NCBI RefSeq assembly: GCF_040394755.1 | Contig: NZ_JBEBRQ010000029.1 | Length of the DNA stretch: 34,273 bases | Origin: Castellaniella defragrans_A | Lineage (GTDB): Bacteria; Pseudomonadota; Gammaproteobacteria; Burkholderiales; Burkholderiaceae_B | Reading direction: 5' to 3' (one strand) | Shown: piece after piece, positions 1-9,542 of the stretch | Numbering within the stretch: position 1 is the first letter of the stretch | Layout of the letters: every line of letters begins with the position of its first letter | Notes under the pieces: model-generated | What the model saw: only the letters and a program-made list of their open reading frames with translations | Told to the model about the DNA's origin: nothing | The model's database searches: none | Program-made: the position numbers and the translations under genes

Positions 1-82
1 TCCAGGCGCTACCGACAAACAATGCCGGGATCAACCGACAGAGATATCGCGGAGGTGGCAAATGATTCTGAGAAGGTCGCAT
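1..82 (-). CDS. fimbrial usher, N-terminal fragment cut by window edge (tentative)
   Basis: An ATG at 82-80 on the minus strand opens a frame of 27 codons that stays open to the window edge. It lies 52 bases downstream of the chaperone stop. The predicted residues begin with a polar, Pro- and Arg-containing stretch and then turn hydrophobic (LIPALFVGSAW), as in the signal peptide of an outer-membrane protein. In chaperone-usher operons the usher normally follows the chaperone, so the FimD/PapC-type usher is the obvious candidate. That identity is inferred from position; no usher domain is visible. The start codon has only a weak purine-rich stretch upstream. Confidence 0.5.
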   Translation of the reverse strand, partial: MRPSQNHLPPPRYLCRLIPALFVGSAW

Positions 83-134
83 GATGGTTTCTTGCCCACA
101 ATGGATTGATGCGGCAGCGCTGGCACACAGTCAC

Positions 135-875
135 TTAGAGCGCGGCTTCGCCCTTGCCAACACCGCCGTAGTCATTGATGAATTGGTAGCGGACTTGGGC
201 GCCGGCGGACTTGGCGGCCGGTTGCGGCAGCGCCAGATCGCGCGTCTCGAACGGGGCGACCATGCCGGGCTCTTTCACCGCCAGGGTCTGCCCGCCAGTG
301 ACGAGCTCGACCGTGGAGAAGCTGATGTGGTAAGGCGTGGGGTTGGACACCCGCAGCACTGGACGGGCGCCTGATGCTGCCAGTTGCCAGGTCAATTGGG
401 CGGGCGCATCGATCGCTGTGCCTGCGAGGTCGGCAGGCCGGAAGAAGAACTTGATACGCGTGCGAAACGACAATTGCAGCAGGTTATCGCCCCGACTGGC
501 ATCGGCCTTTGGGGGGATGTCCAGCACATTGAGCCAGAACAGGCTTTCGCGGTCCTGGGGCAGGGGTTCGCCCGAATACAGGATGCGCAGGGTCTGACTC
601 TTGCCCGGATCGATGCGCGCCATGGGCGGCGAAACGACGAAGGGGACCTCCAGCGTGTCGCGCTCGGCCTGCAAGGCGCCGGTATCCAGCCAGGACTGCA
701 CCAGGCTGGGCGACTGCCCATTGTTGGTCAGCTTGACGGTTTTTTCGCCTTTTGCTGCGTTGTAGATGACGCGCGTCATATCAACGATGACCGAAGCCTG
801 TGTAATCGCGGGTGCCGCGACCGAAGCCAACACGAACACTGAAAGAATGGAGGACAGGACGTGATGAAAGCGCAT
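135..875 (-). CDS. periplasmic fimbrial chaperone (PapD/FimC family)
   Basis: The 246-residue product is a periplasmic pilus chaperone that donates a beta strand to unfolded fimbrial subunits and hands them to the usher. Residues 1 to about 28 are a signal peptide ending near AITQAS. The mature start carries the family's conserved TRVIYNA segment, whose Arg (about 35) anchors the subunit C-terminus. The PFVVSPPMARIDPGKSQTLR stretch and RESLFWLNVLDIPP follow in the expected order, and domain 2 ends with the typical INDYGG turn. The ATG at 875 was chosen because it begins the signal peptide; the frame remains open upstream to 938 but gives no sensible leader there. It follows the major subunit gene by 132 bases and precedes a putative usher, which is the standard operon order. 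Subunit specificity cannot be read from the sequence. Confidence 0.93.
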   Translation of the reverse strand: MRFHHVLSSILSVFVLASVAAPAITQASVIVDMTRVIYNAAKGEKTVKLTNNGQSPSLVQSWLDTGALQAERDTLEVPFVVSPPMARIDPGKSQTLRILYSGEPLPQDRESLFWLNVLDIPPKADASRGDNLLQLSFRTRIKFFFRPADLAGTAIDAPAQLTWQLAASGARPVLRVSNPTPYHISFSTVELVTGGQTLAVKEPGMVAPFETRDLALPQPAAKSAGAQVRYQFINDYGGVGKGEAAL

Positions 876-964
876 GACGATTTCCGGTAGTGCATGCCCA
901 AGGCCTGAATACAACAGGCCCGGACGGTCGGCCGCCATGCCGCAGCATGGACGACCGCTCGAGA

Positions 965-983
965 GGGCGCCGATCGGGCGCCC
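965..983 (-). other. intercistronic GC-rich stem-loop between fimbrial subunit and chaperone
   Basis: GGGCGCC at 965-971 and GGCGCCC at 977-983 form a perfect 7-bp stem with a 5-base loop, in the gap between the subunit stop and the chaperone start. No U-run follows on the minus strand, so it does not look like a full terminator. In other fimbrial operons such hairpins limit read-through or protect the abundant subunit mRNA; that role here is inference. Confidence 0.45.
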
Positions 984-1007
984 GTTGGCACCGTAAGCCT
1001 GATGGGC

Positions 1008-1541
1008 TTAGTTATAGGCGAGGGTATAGGTCACCGAGCCGGTGACAAGGCCTGCAGTGACGGAGGCAGCCAGTGCGTAATAGCCGGCGATATAGTTCAG
1101 CGAAGCGGTACCGCTGGTGCTGATGGGCTCGAACTGAGCGCCGGTCGCCCCCACTTTGATGGGCGTGGTGCCATCGATATCGCGCAACTGGATCTGAACA
1201 TCCGCACCACCCGTGGTCAGATTCTTCAACCGACCCGACGCGGCATCGACGGTGGGACCCGCCTCGAAGTAGGCTTGAACGCTGCCAGAGGCCGGGCTGC
1301 AGTTTGCCAGTTCGATGTTGACGGCCGTCCAGCCGGCCGTATCACCAGCAGCGTGAAACACAGTGTTGCTGAGAGTCGGCAGGGTAATGTTGTAGTCCCC
1401 AGTAGTACTGTTGGTGATGGTGCAGGTCGCGGCCGTGATTTCACCATCGAAATAGATGGTGCCGTTGCTGGCAAGCGCCACTTGCGCACCAGCCATGATT
1501 CCAACACCCGCCAGCAGGCCAGCAATACGAGACAATTTCAT
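1008..1541 (-). CDS. type 1-like fimbrial major subunit
   Basis: The 177-residue product is a secreted pilin for a chaperone-usher fimbria. Residues 1-25 form a signal peptide ending ALAS. The mature chain starts GTIYFDGEI and contains the two cysteines of the pilin disulfide (C40 in TAATCTI and C81 in ELANCSP). The C-terminus TYTLAYN has the penultimate tyrosine and alternating hydrophobic residues of the beta-zipper motif bound by chaperones. The ATG at 1541 is preceded by GGAG at a 7-base spacing. An upstream extension of the frame to 1682 has no signal-peptide logic and was discarded. It is first in the visible operon, upstream of the chaperone. Its codon use is less GC-biased than that of the housekeeping genes, which fits an accessory locus. 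Confidence 0.93.
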   Translation of the reverse strand: MKLSRIAGLLAGVGIMAGAQVALASNGTIYFDGEITAATCTITNSTTGDYNITLPTLSNTVFHAAGDTAGWTAVNIELANCSPASGSVQAYFEAGPTVDAASGRLKNLTTGGADVQIQLRDIDGTTPIKVGATGAQFEPISTSGTASLNYIAGYYALAASVTAGLVTGSVTYTLAYN

Positions 1542-2610
1542 TTTGAAACTCCATAAGAGAAAAATTGAGGAAAATTCAAAAACCCTCTGAGCAGGTTCCT
1601 CGACCCCACCAGAATTCAAATCACTGAAAAACACGATCAACAAGACCCCTCTGATCAGAGTGTTTTCCAACACAAAGCACATGCTTACTCAAGCTCGGCA
1701 TATTCGATATATCGCGATTTGTTTTGAAAAAGACGCAAGCCGCCCCCCCGTCCCAAAAAATGGGAAGGGAAAATCATGACCAATAAAGGATCAAATTAGA
1801 TTCAGAGAACGATCAGCAAGGACAACCCCCGCCAGGAACCATGAACAATCCAGCCTATTTCACCCGCATCCGCAATGCGCAACACCCGGAACAAATGAAA
1901 CCATCAGAATCTACTTTGCTTTCTTTCCATACCACGCAACACAGATTCACCCGCGATCCGAGACCTCCAGATCCTCATGCCTATACATCTCGCTAGCATG
2001 TCAATGATTCCAGCGGTGAACGAATGCGTCCAATACTATCGCCATCCAATTCCATACCCGCCGGGCATCGGCATTAAAAACGACAGCAATAGAACTCCGA
2101 TCCGCATCAAGCACAACTCGGCGCAGACTCTAATTGACTGTAAATACTGGGTATTTCACCAAGAGGGGTTTTCCGCCACCCTCATTGATCCATGACTATG
2201 AAATAACGGAATCGAATAAAGTTGACATTCCTTGACGATTAACTTGTTCTATAGCAAAAAACGAACAAAAACAAACAAAATATTTTGTCACTGTCATGCT
2301 AACAACCGTCTCCGGGGCCAATCCTTGACACAACACAATAAATAGAAGAACCAACGGGAAATTTATGTTCTTTGACAATCAACCCGTGGCCAGCGACCAG
2401 GACCAATACCTCTGATTTTTTTCCATCTGAAAATAAAACAGCCGGATCAAAAGAATGTCTGTGCCAATCTGGATACCCCGATACGCGAGCGGCGCCAAAC
2501 CCAAGCAGCGCTATGCCAACAAGAAACCAGAAGGGGAATGCTCTGGTTTTCAGACGAACCAAAGAGGTGATATCGTCATGCATCGATCGATTCGCACGGA
2601 GGACCTCGCA
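1542..2610. other. AT-richer intergenic region between fimbrial operon and aldo/keto reductase
   Basis: No convincing gene is visible in about 1.07 kb between divergent genes. The stretch is clearly poorer in GC than the rest of the window. The largest frames (1977-2195 plus, 2196-2378 minus) have no recognisable protein features. Notable elements are the 12-bp palindrome CTCTGATCAGAG at 1649-1660, flanked by AAAACAC (1628-1634) and GTGTTTT (1660-1666); the 10-bp palindrome CGATATATCG at 1705-1714; a run of seven C at 1743-1749; and the short hairpin TCCCA/TGGGA at 1751-1765. TTGACA-like hexamers occur at 2222, 2325 and 2372 without good -10 partners. The region probably holds the fimbrial promoter and its regulatory sites, but no site can be assigned. 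Confidence 0.6.
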
Positions 2611-3562
2611 ATGCAGATGCGCCCGCTGGGCCACACAGGCCTGCATATCGCTCCCCTGGTATTCGGGGGCAACGTCTTTGGCTGGACCGCTGACGAGCAA
2701 ACCTCTTTCCGCCTGCTGGACGCTTTCACCGATGCCGGCCTGAACGCGGTGGACACCGCCAATAGCTACTCGGCCTGGGCTCCCGGCAACCGGGGCGGGG
2801 AATCCGAAACCATCATTGGCCGCTGGCTGCGGCACAACCCCGGGAAACGCGAACGGATCACCCTGATCACCAAGGTCGGTTCGAAATTCGGCGATCAGCG
2901 CGGCGGCCTGTCCGCCACTCACATCGTCGCGGCGGTCGAAGACTCGCTGCGCCGCCTGGGGACCGATCACATCGACCTGTACCTGTCCCACTGGCCAGAC
3001 CCGGCAACCCCCTACGAGGAAACCCTCGGCGCCTACCAACGGCTGATCCAAGCCGGCAAGATCCGCGCCTGCGGCGCCTCGAACCTGGATGCCGATCAGC
3101 TCGGGCACGCCCTGGCCGCCGCCGATACGCACGCGCTGCCCCGCTACGAGGTCCTGCAGCCCGAATACAACCTGTACGATCGCGGCAAGTTCGACGGCCC
3201 CCTGCGCGAGCTGACGCGCCGTGAGGGCCTGGGTGTCATCACCTACTACAGCCTGGCCTCCGGCTTTTTATCGGGCAAGTACCGCACGCAAGCCGATCTC
3301 GGCCAAAGTCCGCGCGGCGAAAAGGCGGCGAATTATCTGAACGACCGCGGCCTGCGCATCCTGGACGCCTTGGACCATGTCGCAGCCATGCTGGACGCCC
3401 GACCCGCTGAGGTCGCCCTGGCCTGGATCATCGCCCAGGACGGCATCACCGCACCGATCGCCAGCGCCACGAGCCTGGAGCAATTGCAAAGCCTGGTCCG
3501 CGCGACTGAGCTACGCCTGGACGCGGAATCATTGTCCCTGCTGGAGCAAGCGTCCTGGCCAA

Positions 3563-3573
<11 letters not shown>
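2611..3573 (+). CDS. aldo/keto reductase
   Basis: The 320-residue product is an NAD(P)H-dependent (beta/alpha)8-barrel oxidoreductase of the aldo/keto reductase superfamily, of the bacterial YajO/Tas-like type. The catalytic tetrad is visible: Asp48 and Tyr53 (AVDTANSYS), Lys88 (LITKVGSKF) and His127 (LYLSHWPD). The C-terminal cofactor region follows the VALAWIIAQDGITAPIASAT pattern. The ATG at 2611 has GGAGGA seven bases upstream and matches the usual family start (MRPLGHTGL). An in-frame ATG at 2578 has an equally good GAGGTGAT ribosome site and would add 11 residues. The last 11 bases overlap the 3' end of the convergent ychF. The natural substrate cannot be deduced. Confidence 0.92.
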
Positions 3574-4654
<1,081 letters not shown>

Positions 4655-4737
4655 GTGAATTCCGGGGGAAAAGAGGTCGATGAAATCAAGACACTAATCA
4701 GCCATTGTACCCGCAGGGGGCCGCCGTCCAGCCGCGC

Positions 4738-5529
4738 TCAGGTCACCGCCTCGGACGCGAAACGCAGGATCAGCAGCACCAGCAGCAGCGGCCCGGCATT
4801 GAACACGGCATGCAGCAGCATGGAGGCGCCGATGCCCCGGCGCACGCGCATCCAGCCGAGCACCAGGCCGGTGAACCATTGCGGCAACACCAGCAGGGGC
4901 ATCAAGGCGGCGGGCGTTGCGTGCAATTGAAAGTTGTACAGGTGCACGGCGCCGAAGGCGAGCGCCGACAGATGATAGAGCCACGGATACCAGCGCAGCA
5001 CCTGGCGGCGGCGCGCCCAGGACAGGCGCCAGGCGCCGGCCAGGCGCCCACCCGCCCCTCCCTGTAAAGGCACGAGGCAAAGCAGCAATGCGACAGCCGC
5101 CATGATCCCGGAAGCCACGCCCGCGCCCTGGACGATGATGACCGCCATCAATGGCACGAACCACCACAGCATGGCGGGCCGCCGCAAGGCGTGGCGAAAG
5201 GTGAGTTCCTCGACGATGGGAGCCCAGATCAGGATCTGCATCCACGGCAGATCCGTGAGGGCCAGGCGGTGCTGCGCCCCGCCCATCTCGGACGCGCCCA
5301 TGGCCAGCGGCCCGAAAATGAACAGATTGATCAGCCACAGCAGCAAGGCCCACTGCAGCAGCCGAACGATGCGCACGTTCGGGAGGAAATCCACCCAGGC
5401 CCCGTGGCCGGCGGCACGACCCGGCAAACGCCGGCCGGGCCGCGGACGGCGCACGAAGCGCAGGAAATCTTTGAGTTCGGCGCGCAGGCTCGGGGAAACA
5501 GGCTGGATCATGCTCGGGTCGCCAGACAT
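4738..5529 (-). CDS. CPBP-family intramembrane glutamic protease
   Basis: The 263-residue polytopic membrane protein carries the three motifs of the CPBP (CAAX protease and bacteriocin-processing, Abi) family. These are EExxxR at 107-112 (EELTFR), FxxxH at 192-196 (FGAVH) and HxxxN at 240-244 (HAVFN). About six to seven hydrophobic segments surround them, and the N-terminus is basic and cytoplasmic in character. Family members cleave substrates within the membrane, but the bacterial substrates are mostly unknown, as here. The ATG at 5529 follows GAGAGGA; an internal Met at 5511 is an alternative. It starts 17 bases after pth, so the two are likely co-transcribed. Confidence 0.88.
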   Translation of the reverse strand: MSGDPSMIQPVSPSLRAELKDFLRFVRRPRPGRRLPGRAAGHGAWVDFLPNVRIVRLLQWALLLWLINLFIFGPLAMGASEMGGAQHRLALTDLPWMQILIWAPIVEELTFRHALRRPAMLWWFVPLMAVIIVQGAGVASGIMAAVALLLCLVPLQGGAGGRLAGAWRLSWARRRQVLRWYPWLYHLSALAFGAVHLYNFQLHATPAALMPLLVLPQWFTGLVLGWMRVRRGIGASMLLHAVFNAGPLLLVLLILRFASEAVT

Positions 5530-5546
5530 GCGGTCCTCTCGCCGGC

Positions 5547-6140
5547 TCAGGCGTTGGCCTGGTGGAGGCGCTCGACGGCGCGCTCGAAGCCGCCGTCCAG
5601 CAACATAGGCAGCACCACACGGCAGCGGTCGATCACGGCCTCGATCTCCGTCAGCTCGTCGCGGCGCGGCGGATGCAGGACGAAGTTCACGACCTGCTGG
5701 GCCAGCCCCAGGCTGCGCGGATGGCCGATGCCGATGCGCAGCCGCCAGAAAGCCGGCGAACCCAGGACAGACTGGATGTCGCGCAAGCCGTTGTGGCCCG
5801 CATGGCCGCCGCCCTGCTTGAGCTTGACGGCGCCCGGCAACAGGTCGAGCTCGTCGTGCAGCACCAGAATCTGCTCGGGCCGCAATTTGTAGAAGCGCGC
5901 CAGCGCGCCCACCGCCTGCCCGGATTTGTTCATGAAAGTGGCGGGCTTGGCCAACACCACAGCCTCGCCCGCGTGCCGCGCGCGCGCCACCCAGGCGAAG
6001 AAGGCCTTCTCCAATGTGAAGGTCGCGCCCAGGTCGTCGGCAAAGTGATCGGCCAGCCAGAACCCGGCGTTGTGGCGCGTGGCTTCATACTCGGGGCCAG
6101 GGTTGCCCAGCCCCACGATCAGGCGGATGGACTCGGTCAT
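5547..6140 (-). CDS. pth: peptidyl-tRNA hydrolase
   Basis: The 197-residue product hydrolyses the ester bond of peptidyl-tRNAs released by stalled ribosomes and so recycles tRNA in the cytoplasm. The active-site residues are present: Asn13 (VGLGNPGPEYEATRHNAG), His23 in the same motif, and Asp96 (LVLHDELDL). The signature GGGHAGHNGLRDI and the C-terminal FxLxxP segment (VNFVLHPP) are also present. The ATG at 6140 gives the family-typical start MTESIRLIVGLGNPG; the upstream in-frame Met at 6173 would lie in the stem-loop region and is unlikely. The gene follows rplY, the common bacterial pairing of rplY and pth. Confidence 0.97.
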   Translation of the reverse strand: MTESIRLIVGLGNPGPEYEATRHNAGFWLADHFADDLGATFTLEKAFFAWVARARHAGEAVVLAKPATFMNKSGQAVGALARFYKLRPEQILVLHDELDLLPGAVKLKQGGGHAGHNGLRDIQSVLGSPAFWRLRIGIGHPRSLGLAQQVVNFVLHPPRRDELTEIEAVIDRCRVVLPMLLDGGFERAVERLHQANA

Positions 6141-6171
6141 GGGGTATCCGGAAAAGGCTTCATCATAAAGC

Positions 6172-6203
6172 ACACGGCGCAGCCCGCAAGGACTGCGCCG
6201 TGT
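6172..6203 (-). terminator. strong stem-loop between rplY and pth
   Basis: ACACGGCGCAG (6172-6182) pairs perfectly with CTGCGCCGTGT (6193-6203), giving an 11-bp stem with a 10-base loop. On the minus strand it is followed by GCTTTATG, a poor U-run. It may be a partial terminator, an mRNA-processing site or a stabilising hairpin between the two genes. A second GC-rich palindrome-like stretch (CCCGGCGAAAGCCGG) lies at 6208-6222. Confidence 0.45.
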
Positions 6204-6229
6204 CGAACCCGGCGAAAGCCGGACCGGGC

Positions 6230-6841
6230 TTATTCGGCGGCGGGTTCCGCGGCCGGAGCTGCGTCGTCGGAGCCGGCGCCCTTGGGCGGGTTGGCCTGGC
6301 CCAGCAGCGGGTTGGTGTCGTCGCCATGCGGCACGAACTTGACGCCGATCGGCAGGGTGATGTCCGACAGGTGCAGGCGGCCGCCACCGATCAGGCTGCC
6401 CAGATCGACTTCAATGAAGGGTGGCAGGTTGGCAGGCAGGCAGGTGATGTCCAGTTCGCTGGGACCGTGAGTGACGATCTGACCGGCGAGTTTGACGGCC
6501 GGGCTGGCGGCGGCGTTCAGGTAGTGCACGGGCACCTTGGTGGTGACGGCCTGCGAGGCGTCGACGCGCTGAAAGTCCACGTGCAGGACCAGCGGACGAT
6601 AGGGGTGCCATTGCACGGCGCGTACCAGCACCGGCTCGGTCTTGCCGTCGAGCACCATGTCGAGGATGGAGGCGTGGAATTCCTCTTTGTTCAGAGCATG
6701 GTAGATCTCGTTGTGATCGAGTTCGATGTTGGCAGGCGCGGACTTGCCGCCGTAAACGATGGCGGGCACCCGACCGGCGCGGCGCAGGCGGCGGCTCGCA
6801 CTCGAACCCTGGACGCTACGCGAAGTGGCGGTGAATTTCAT
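6230..6841 (-). CDS. rplY: 50S ribosomal protein L25/general stress protein Ctc
   Basis: The 203-residue product is the long two-domain (CTC/TL5-type) form of L25, which binds 5S rRNA. The N-terminal L25 domain starts at residue 1 (MKFTATSR) with the RRLRRAGRVPAIVYGG signature. A C-terminal beta domain (from about 95) includes ITCLPANLPPFIEVDL, and the tail is Ala/Glu-rich. The ATG at 6841 is preceded by GGAG at a 7-base spacing; the frame extends upstream to 6886 without support. The gene lies between prs and pth, as in many proteobacteria. A terminator-like structure separates it from prs. Confidence 0.97.
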   Translation of the reverse strand: MKFTATSRSVQGSSASRRLRRAGRVPAIVYGGKSAPANIELDHNEIYHALNKEEFHASILDMVLDGKTEPVLVRAVQWHPYRPLVLHVDFQRVDASQAVTTKVPVHYLNAAASPAVKLAGQIVTHGPSELDITCLPANLPPFIEVDLGSLIGGGRLHLSDITLPIGVKFVPHGDDTNPLLGQANPPKGAGSDDAAPAAEPAAE

Positions 6842-6884
6842 TGAAGACTCCAAAAACAGGGGCCATGACCGGGCCCCACAGTAC

Positions 6885-6934
6885 AAAAAAGTAGCCTGGG
6901 CTACGAATCCTCCCGGCCGCGACCAGCCGGGAGG
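6885..6934 (-). terminator. intrinsic terminator after prs
   Basis: Directly after the prs stop, the minus strand forms two hairpins. The first pairs CCTCCCGGC (6909-6917) with GCCGGGAGG (6926-6934) around an 8-base loop. The second is the 14-base inverted repeat GTAGCCTGGGCTAC (6891-6904), followed on the minus strand by six T (6885-6890). The second hairpin plus U-run fits a Rho-independent terminator, which suggests that rplY has its own promoter or relies on read-through. Confidence 0.7.
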
Positions 6935-6944
6935 GGAAAACGGA

Positions 6945-7895
<951 letters not shown>

Positions 7896-7922
7896 GGTAT
7901 CCCAGCCGGGTTGTCAAACAAC

Positions 7923-7965
7923 AAGGCTGTTGAATAGCGACCCCGAGGGCCGACTCAACAGCCTT
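7923..7965 (-). other. stem-loop between tRNA-Gln and prs
   Basis: AAGGCTGTTGA (7923-7933) pairs perfectly with TCAACAGCCTT (7955-7965). The 21-base loop can itself pair (GACCCC with GGGCC-type bases). On the minus strand the hairpin is followed by GTTGTTTGAC, which has only a weak T bias. It could end the tRNA transcript or separate tRNA processing from prs mRNA. Confidence 0.45.
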
Positions 7966-7990
7966 TGCTGCGCCTGATGCAACAGGCAAG

Positions 7991-8067
7991 TGGCTGGGGA
8001 AGAAGGATTCGAACCTTCGCATGCCGGAATCAAAATCCGGTGCCTTAACCAGCTTGGCGATTCCCCA
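7991..8067 (-). tRNA. tRNA-Gln (anticodon UUG)
   Basis: The minus strand folds into a complete 77-base cloverleaf including an encoded CCA. The acceptor stem TGGGGAA pairs with TTCCCCA, then discriminator G and CCA (7991-7993). The anticodon stem CCGGA/TCCGG encloses the loop TTTTGAT, giving anticodon TTG. The T arm carries GGTTCGAATCC. The 5' end lies only three bases after the ispE stop codon, so the tRNA is probably cut out of the upstream transcript by RNase P. Confidence 0.97.
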
Positions 8068-8070
8068 ATA

Positions 8071-8967
8071 CTAATCACTGATCCAGTGCCTCAAAGGATG
8101 ATCGTGCAGACCGGAACACGCCCAGGACTGCGGGATCGAGCCATCCTTGAAGGAGGATATTTTACTGATAATCAGACCTTGGTGCATCCGCGCCTGGGCA
8201 AGATCATCGAGCTGTGCGAATACGCACGAACCAGACCCCGTCATGCGGGCATCCAGCCCCGCATCCCGCATCACCTCGATCACCTCGAGGACCTGAGGGT
8301 GGCGCCGACAGACGACCTCGGCCAGGTCATTGCGGCCATAAAGGCCTCGATGCCTGGACTGCCAATCAGCAAAGACAGAAATTTTGACTGAAGGCGTGTT
8401 TCTTGTCAAATCCTCTGCAGCAAAAACCTCGGCAGTGGACACGTGCAACGGCGGCCGGACCACCAGATAGGCCCGGTCGGGCAGCGCCACCGTCGCCAGA
8501 TCATCGCCGATCCCCTGCGCGAAGGCGGGGCGGCCAAAGACGAACACCGGCACATCGGCACCCAGCCGGGAGGCCAGGCGCATCAAGGCGACACGATCCA
8601 GACCTGTGCCCCAGAGGCGATTGAGAGCGATCAGCGTGGTCGCCGCATCGCTCGACCCGCCGCCCAGGCCGCCGCCGGCGGGAATGCGTTTGCGATAATG
8701 GATCCGCGCGCCATAGGTGGCGCCCGTCGCCCGCCGCAGGGCGTGCGCCGCACGCAGCACCAAGTCGTCCGCCGCTGGCAGGCCAGGCGGCACATCGCCC
8801 GCGCGCGACAGCTCGCCGCCCTCGACCCGCTCGAAATCGAAGGTATCGGCCAGGTCGATGAAACGAAAGACGGTCTGCAGCAAGTGATAGCCATCGGCCC
8901 GGCGCCCCACGACGTGCAGGAACAGGTTGAGCTTTGCCGGGGCCGGCACATCGTGCAAGGACTGCAT
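8071..8967 (-). CDS. ispE: 4-diphosphocytidyl-2-C-methyl-D-erythritol kinase
   Basis: The 298-residue GHMP kinase phosphorylates CDP-methylerythritol with ATP in the MEP route to isoprenoid precursors. The N-terminal PAPAKLNLFLHVVGRRADGYH, the phosphate-binding loop PAGGGLGGGSSDAATTL and the C-terminal MTGSGSCVFA motif are all present. The ATG at 8967 begins five bases after the lolB stop, so translation of the two is probably linked. The C-terminus is slightly longer than the E. coli enzyme and ends three bases before the tRNA-Gln gene. Neighbouring lolB and prs form the usual lolB-ispE-tRNA-prs block. Confidence 0.97.
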   Translation of the reverse strand: MQSLHDVPAPAKLNLFLHVVGRRADGYHLLQTVFRFIDLADTFDFERVEGGELSRAGDVPPGLPAADDLVLRAAHALRRATGATYGARIHYRKRIPAGGGLGGGSSDAATTLIALNRLWGTGLDRVALMRLASRLGADVPVFVFGRPAFAQGIGDDLATVALPDRAYLVVRPPLHVSTAEVFAAEDLTRNTPSVKISVFADWQSRHRGLYGRNDLAEVVCRRHPQVLEVIEVMRDAGLDARMTGSGSCVFAQLDDLAQARMHQGLIISKISSFKDGSIPQSWACSGLHDHPLRHWISD

Positions 8968-8972
8968 GGGCC

Positions 8973-9542
8973 CTAGTCCAGATTGATGGCCAGTTGCAGA
9001 CTCAACCGGCGGCCCGCCTGCTCGCGCACCAGCCGCAGGCGTCCGGGCCCCTGCGCGTCGTAGTCCGACAGTTGCACGGTCCAGCCGTCCTGGACCAGAC
9101 GGGTGACACGGCCCTGACCGTCATGCTGGATCGAACCGACCGGGCTGCCCGCCCATACCCGCCCCTGGATCCAGGCGCGCAGGCCCGCCACCGGCACGGC
9201 CTCGCCCCAGACCTCGGCGAGCAAGGCATCGGGGTCCGCGGCGCGCTCGCGCTGACCGTTGGCGCGCTCGAGAATGGCCTGGCCGGGTTCGACGAGGATA
9301 CGGGCAAGGATACTGCCCATGGGACTGAGCAGATCGAGCCGCAAAGCGGCGCCGGTATCCCGCCACGCAAAATTTCCCTGCATCGCCTGGTCGGAGCCCT
9401 CGGGCTGGCGCAGCAGAACCGCAAAGCGCCCGGTCCGTTCGAACGCCGGGCCTGCGCCCCCGATGCGCGTCGGCGTCGCGCAGGACGCCAGCAGCAAGGC
9501 CACGGCCGCCAGGGCCAGGATACGGCGCAGCAGCAGCCTCAC
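8973..9542 (-). CDS. lolB: outer-membrane lipoprotein insertion protein LolB
   Basis: The 189-residue lipoprotein would receive lipoproteins from LolA and insert them into the outer membrane. The signal peptide ends in the lipobox LLASC with the acylated Cys at 21 and Ala at +2, consistent with outer-membrane sorting. The mature part has the LolB pattern RTGRFAVLL, WRDTGAALRLDLLSPMGS, and a C-terminal beta region (WTVQLSDYDA, LRLVREQAGRRLSLQLAI). It overlaps the upstream TPR gene by four bases and precedes ispE, which is the usual context for lolB and raises confidence. Confidence 0.93.
   Translation of the reverse strand: MRLLLRRILALAAVALLLASCATPTRIGGAGPAFERTGRFAVLLRQPEGSDQAMQGNFAWRDTGAALRLDLLSPMGSILARILVEPGQAILERANGQRERAADPDALLAEVWGEAVPVAGLRAWIQGRVWAGSPVGSIQHDGQGRVTRLVQDGWTVQLSDYDAQGPGRLRLVREQAGRRLSLQLAINLD

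Noticed and set aside
1977..2195. A 72-codon plus-strand frame in the fimbrial-AKR gap
   Set aside because: No ribosome site, no recognisable motif and no supporting context.
2196..2378. A 60-codon minus-strand frame with a hydrophobic N-terminus
   Set aside because: It starts with TTG, has no ribosome site and no family likeness, and lies in AT-rich DNA where chance frames look hydrophobic.
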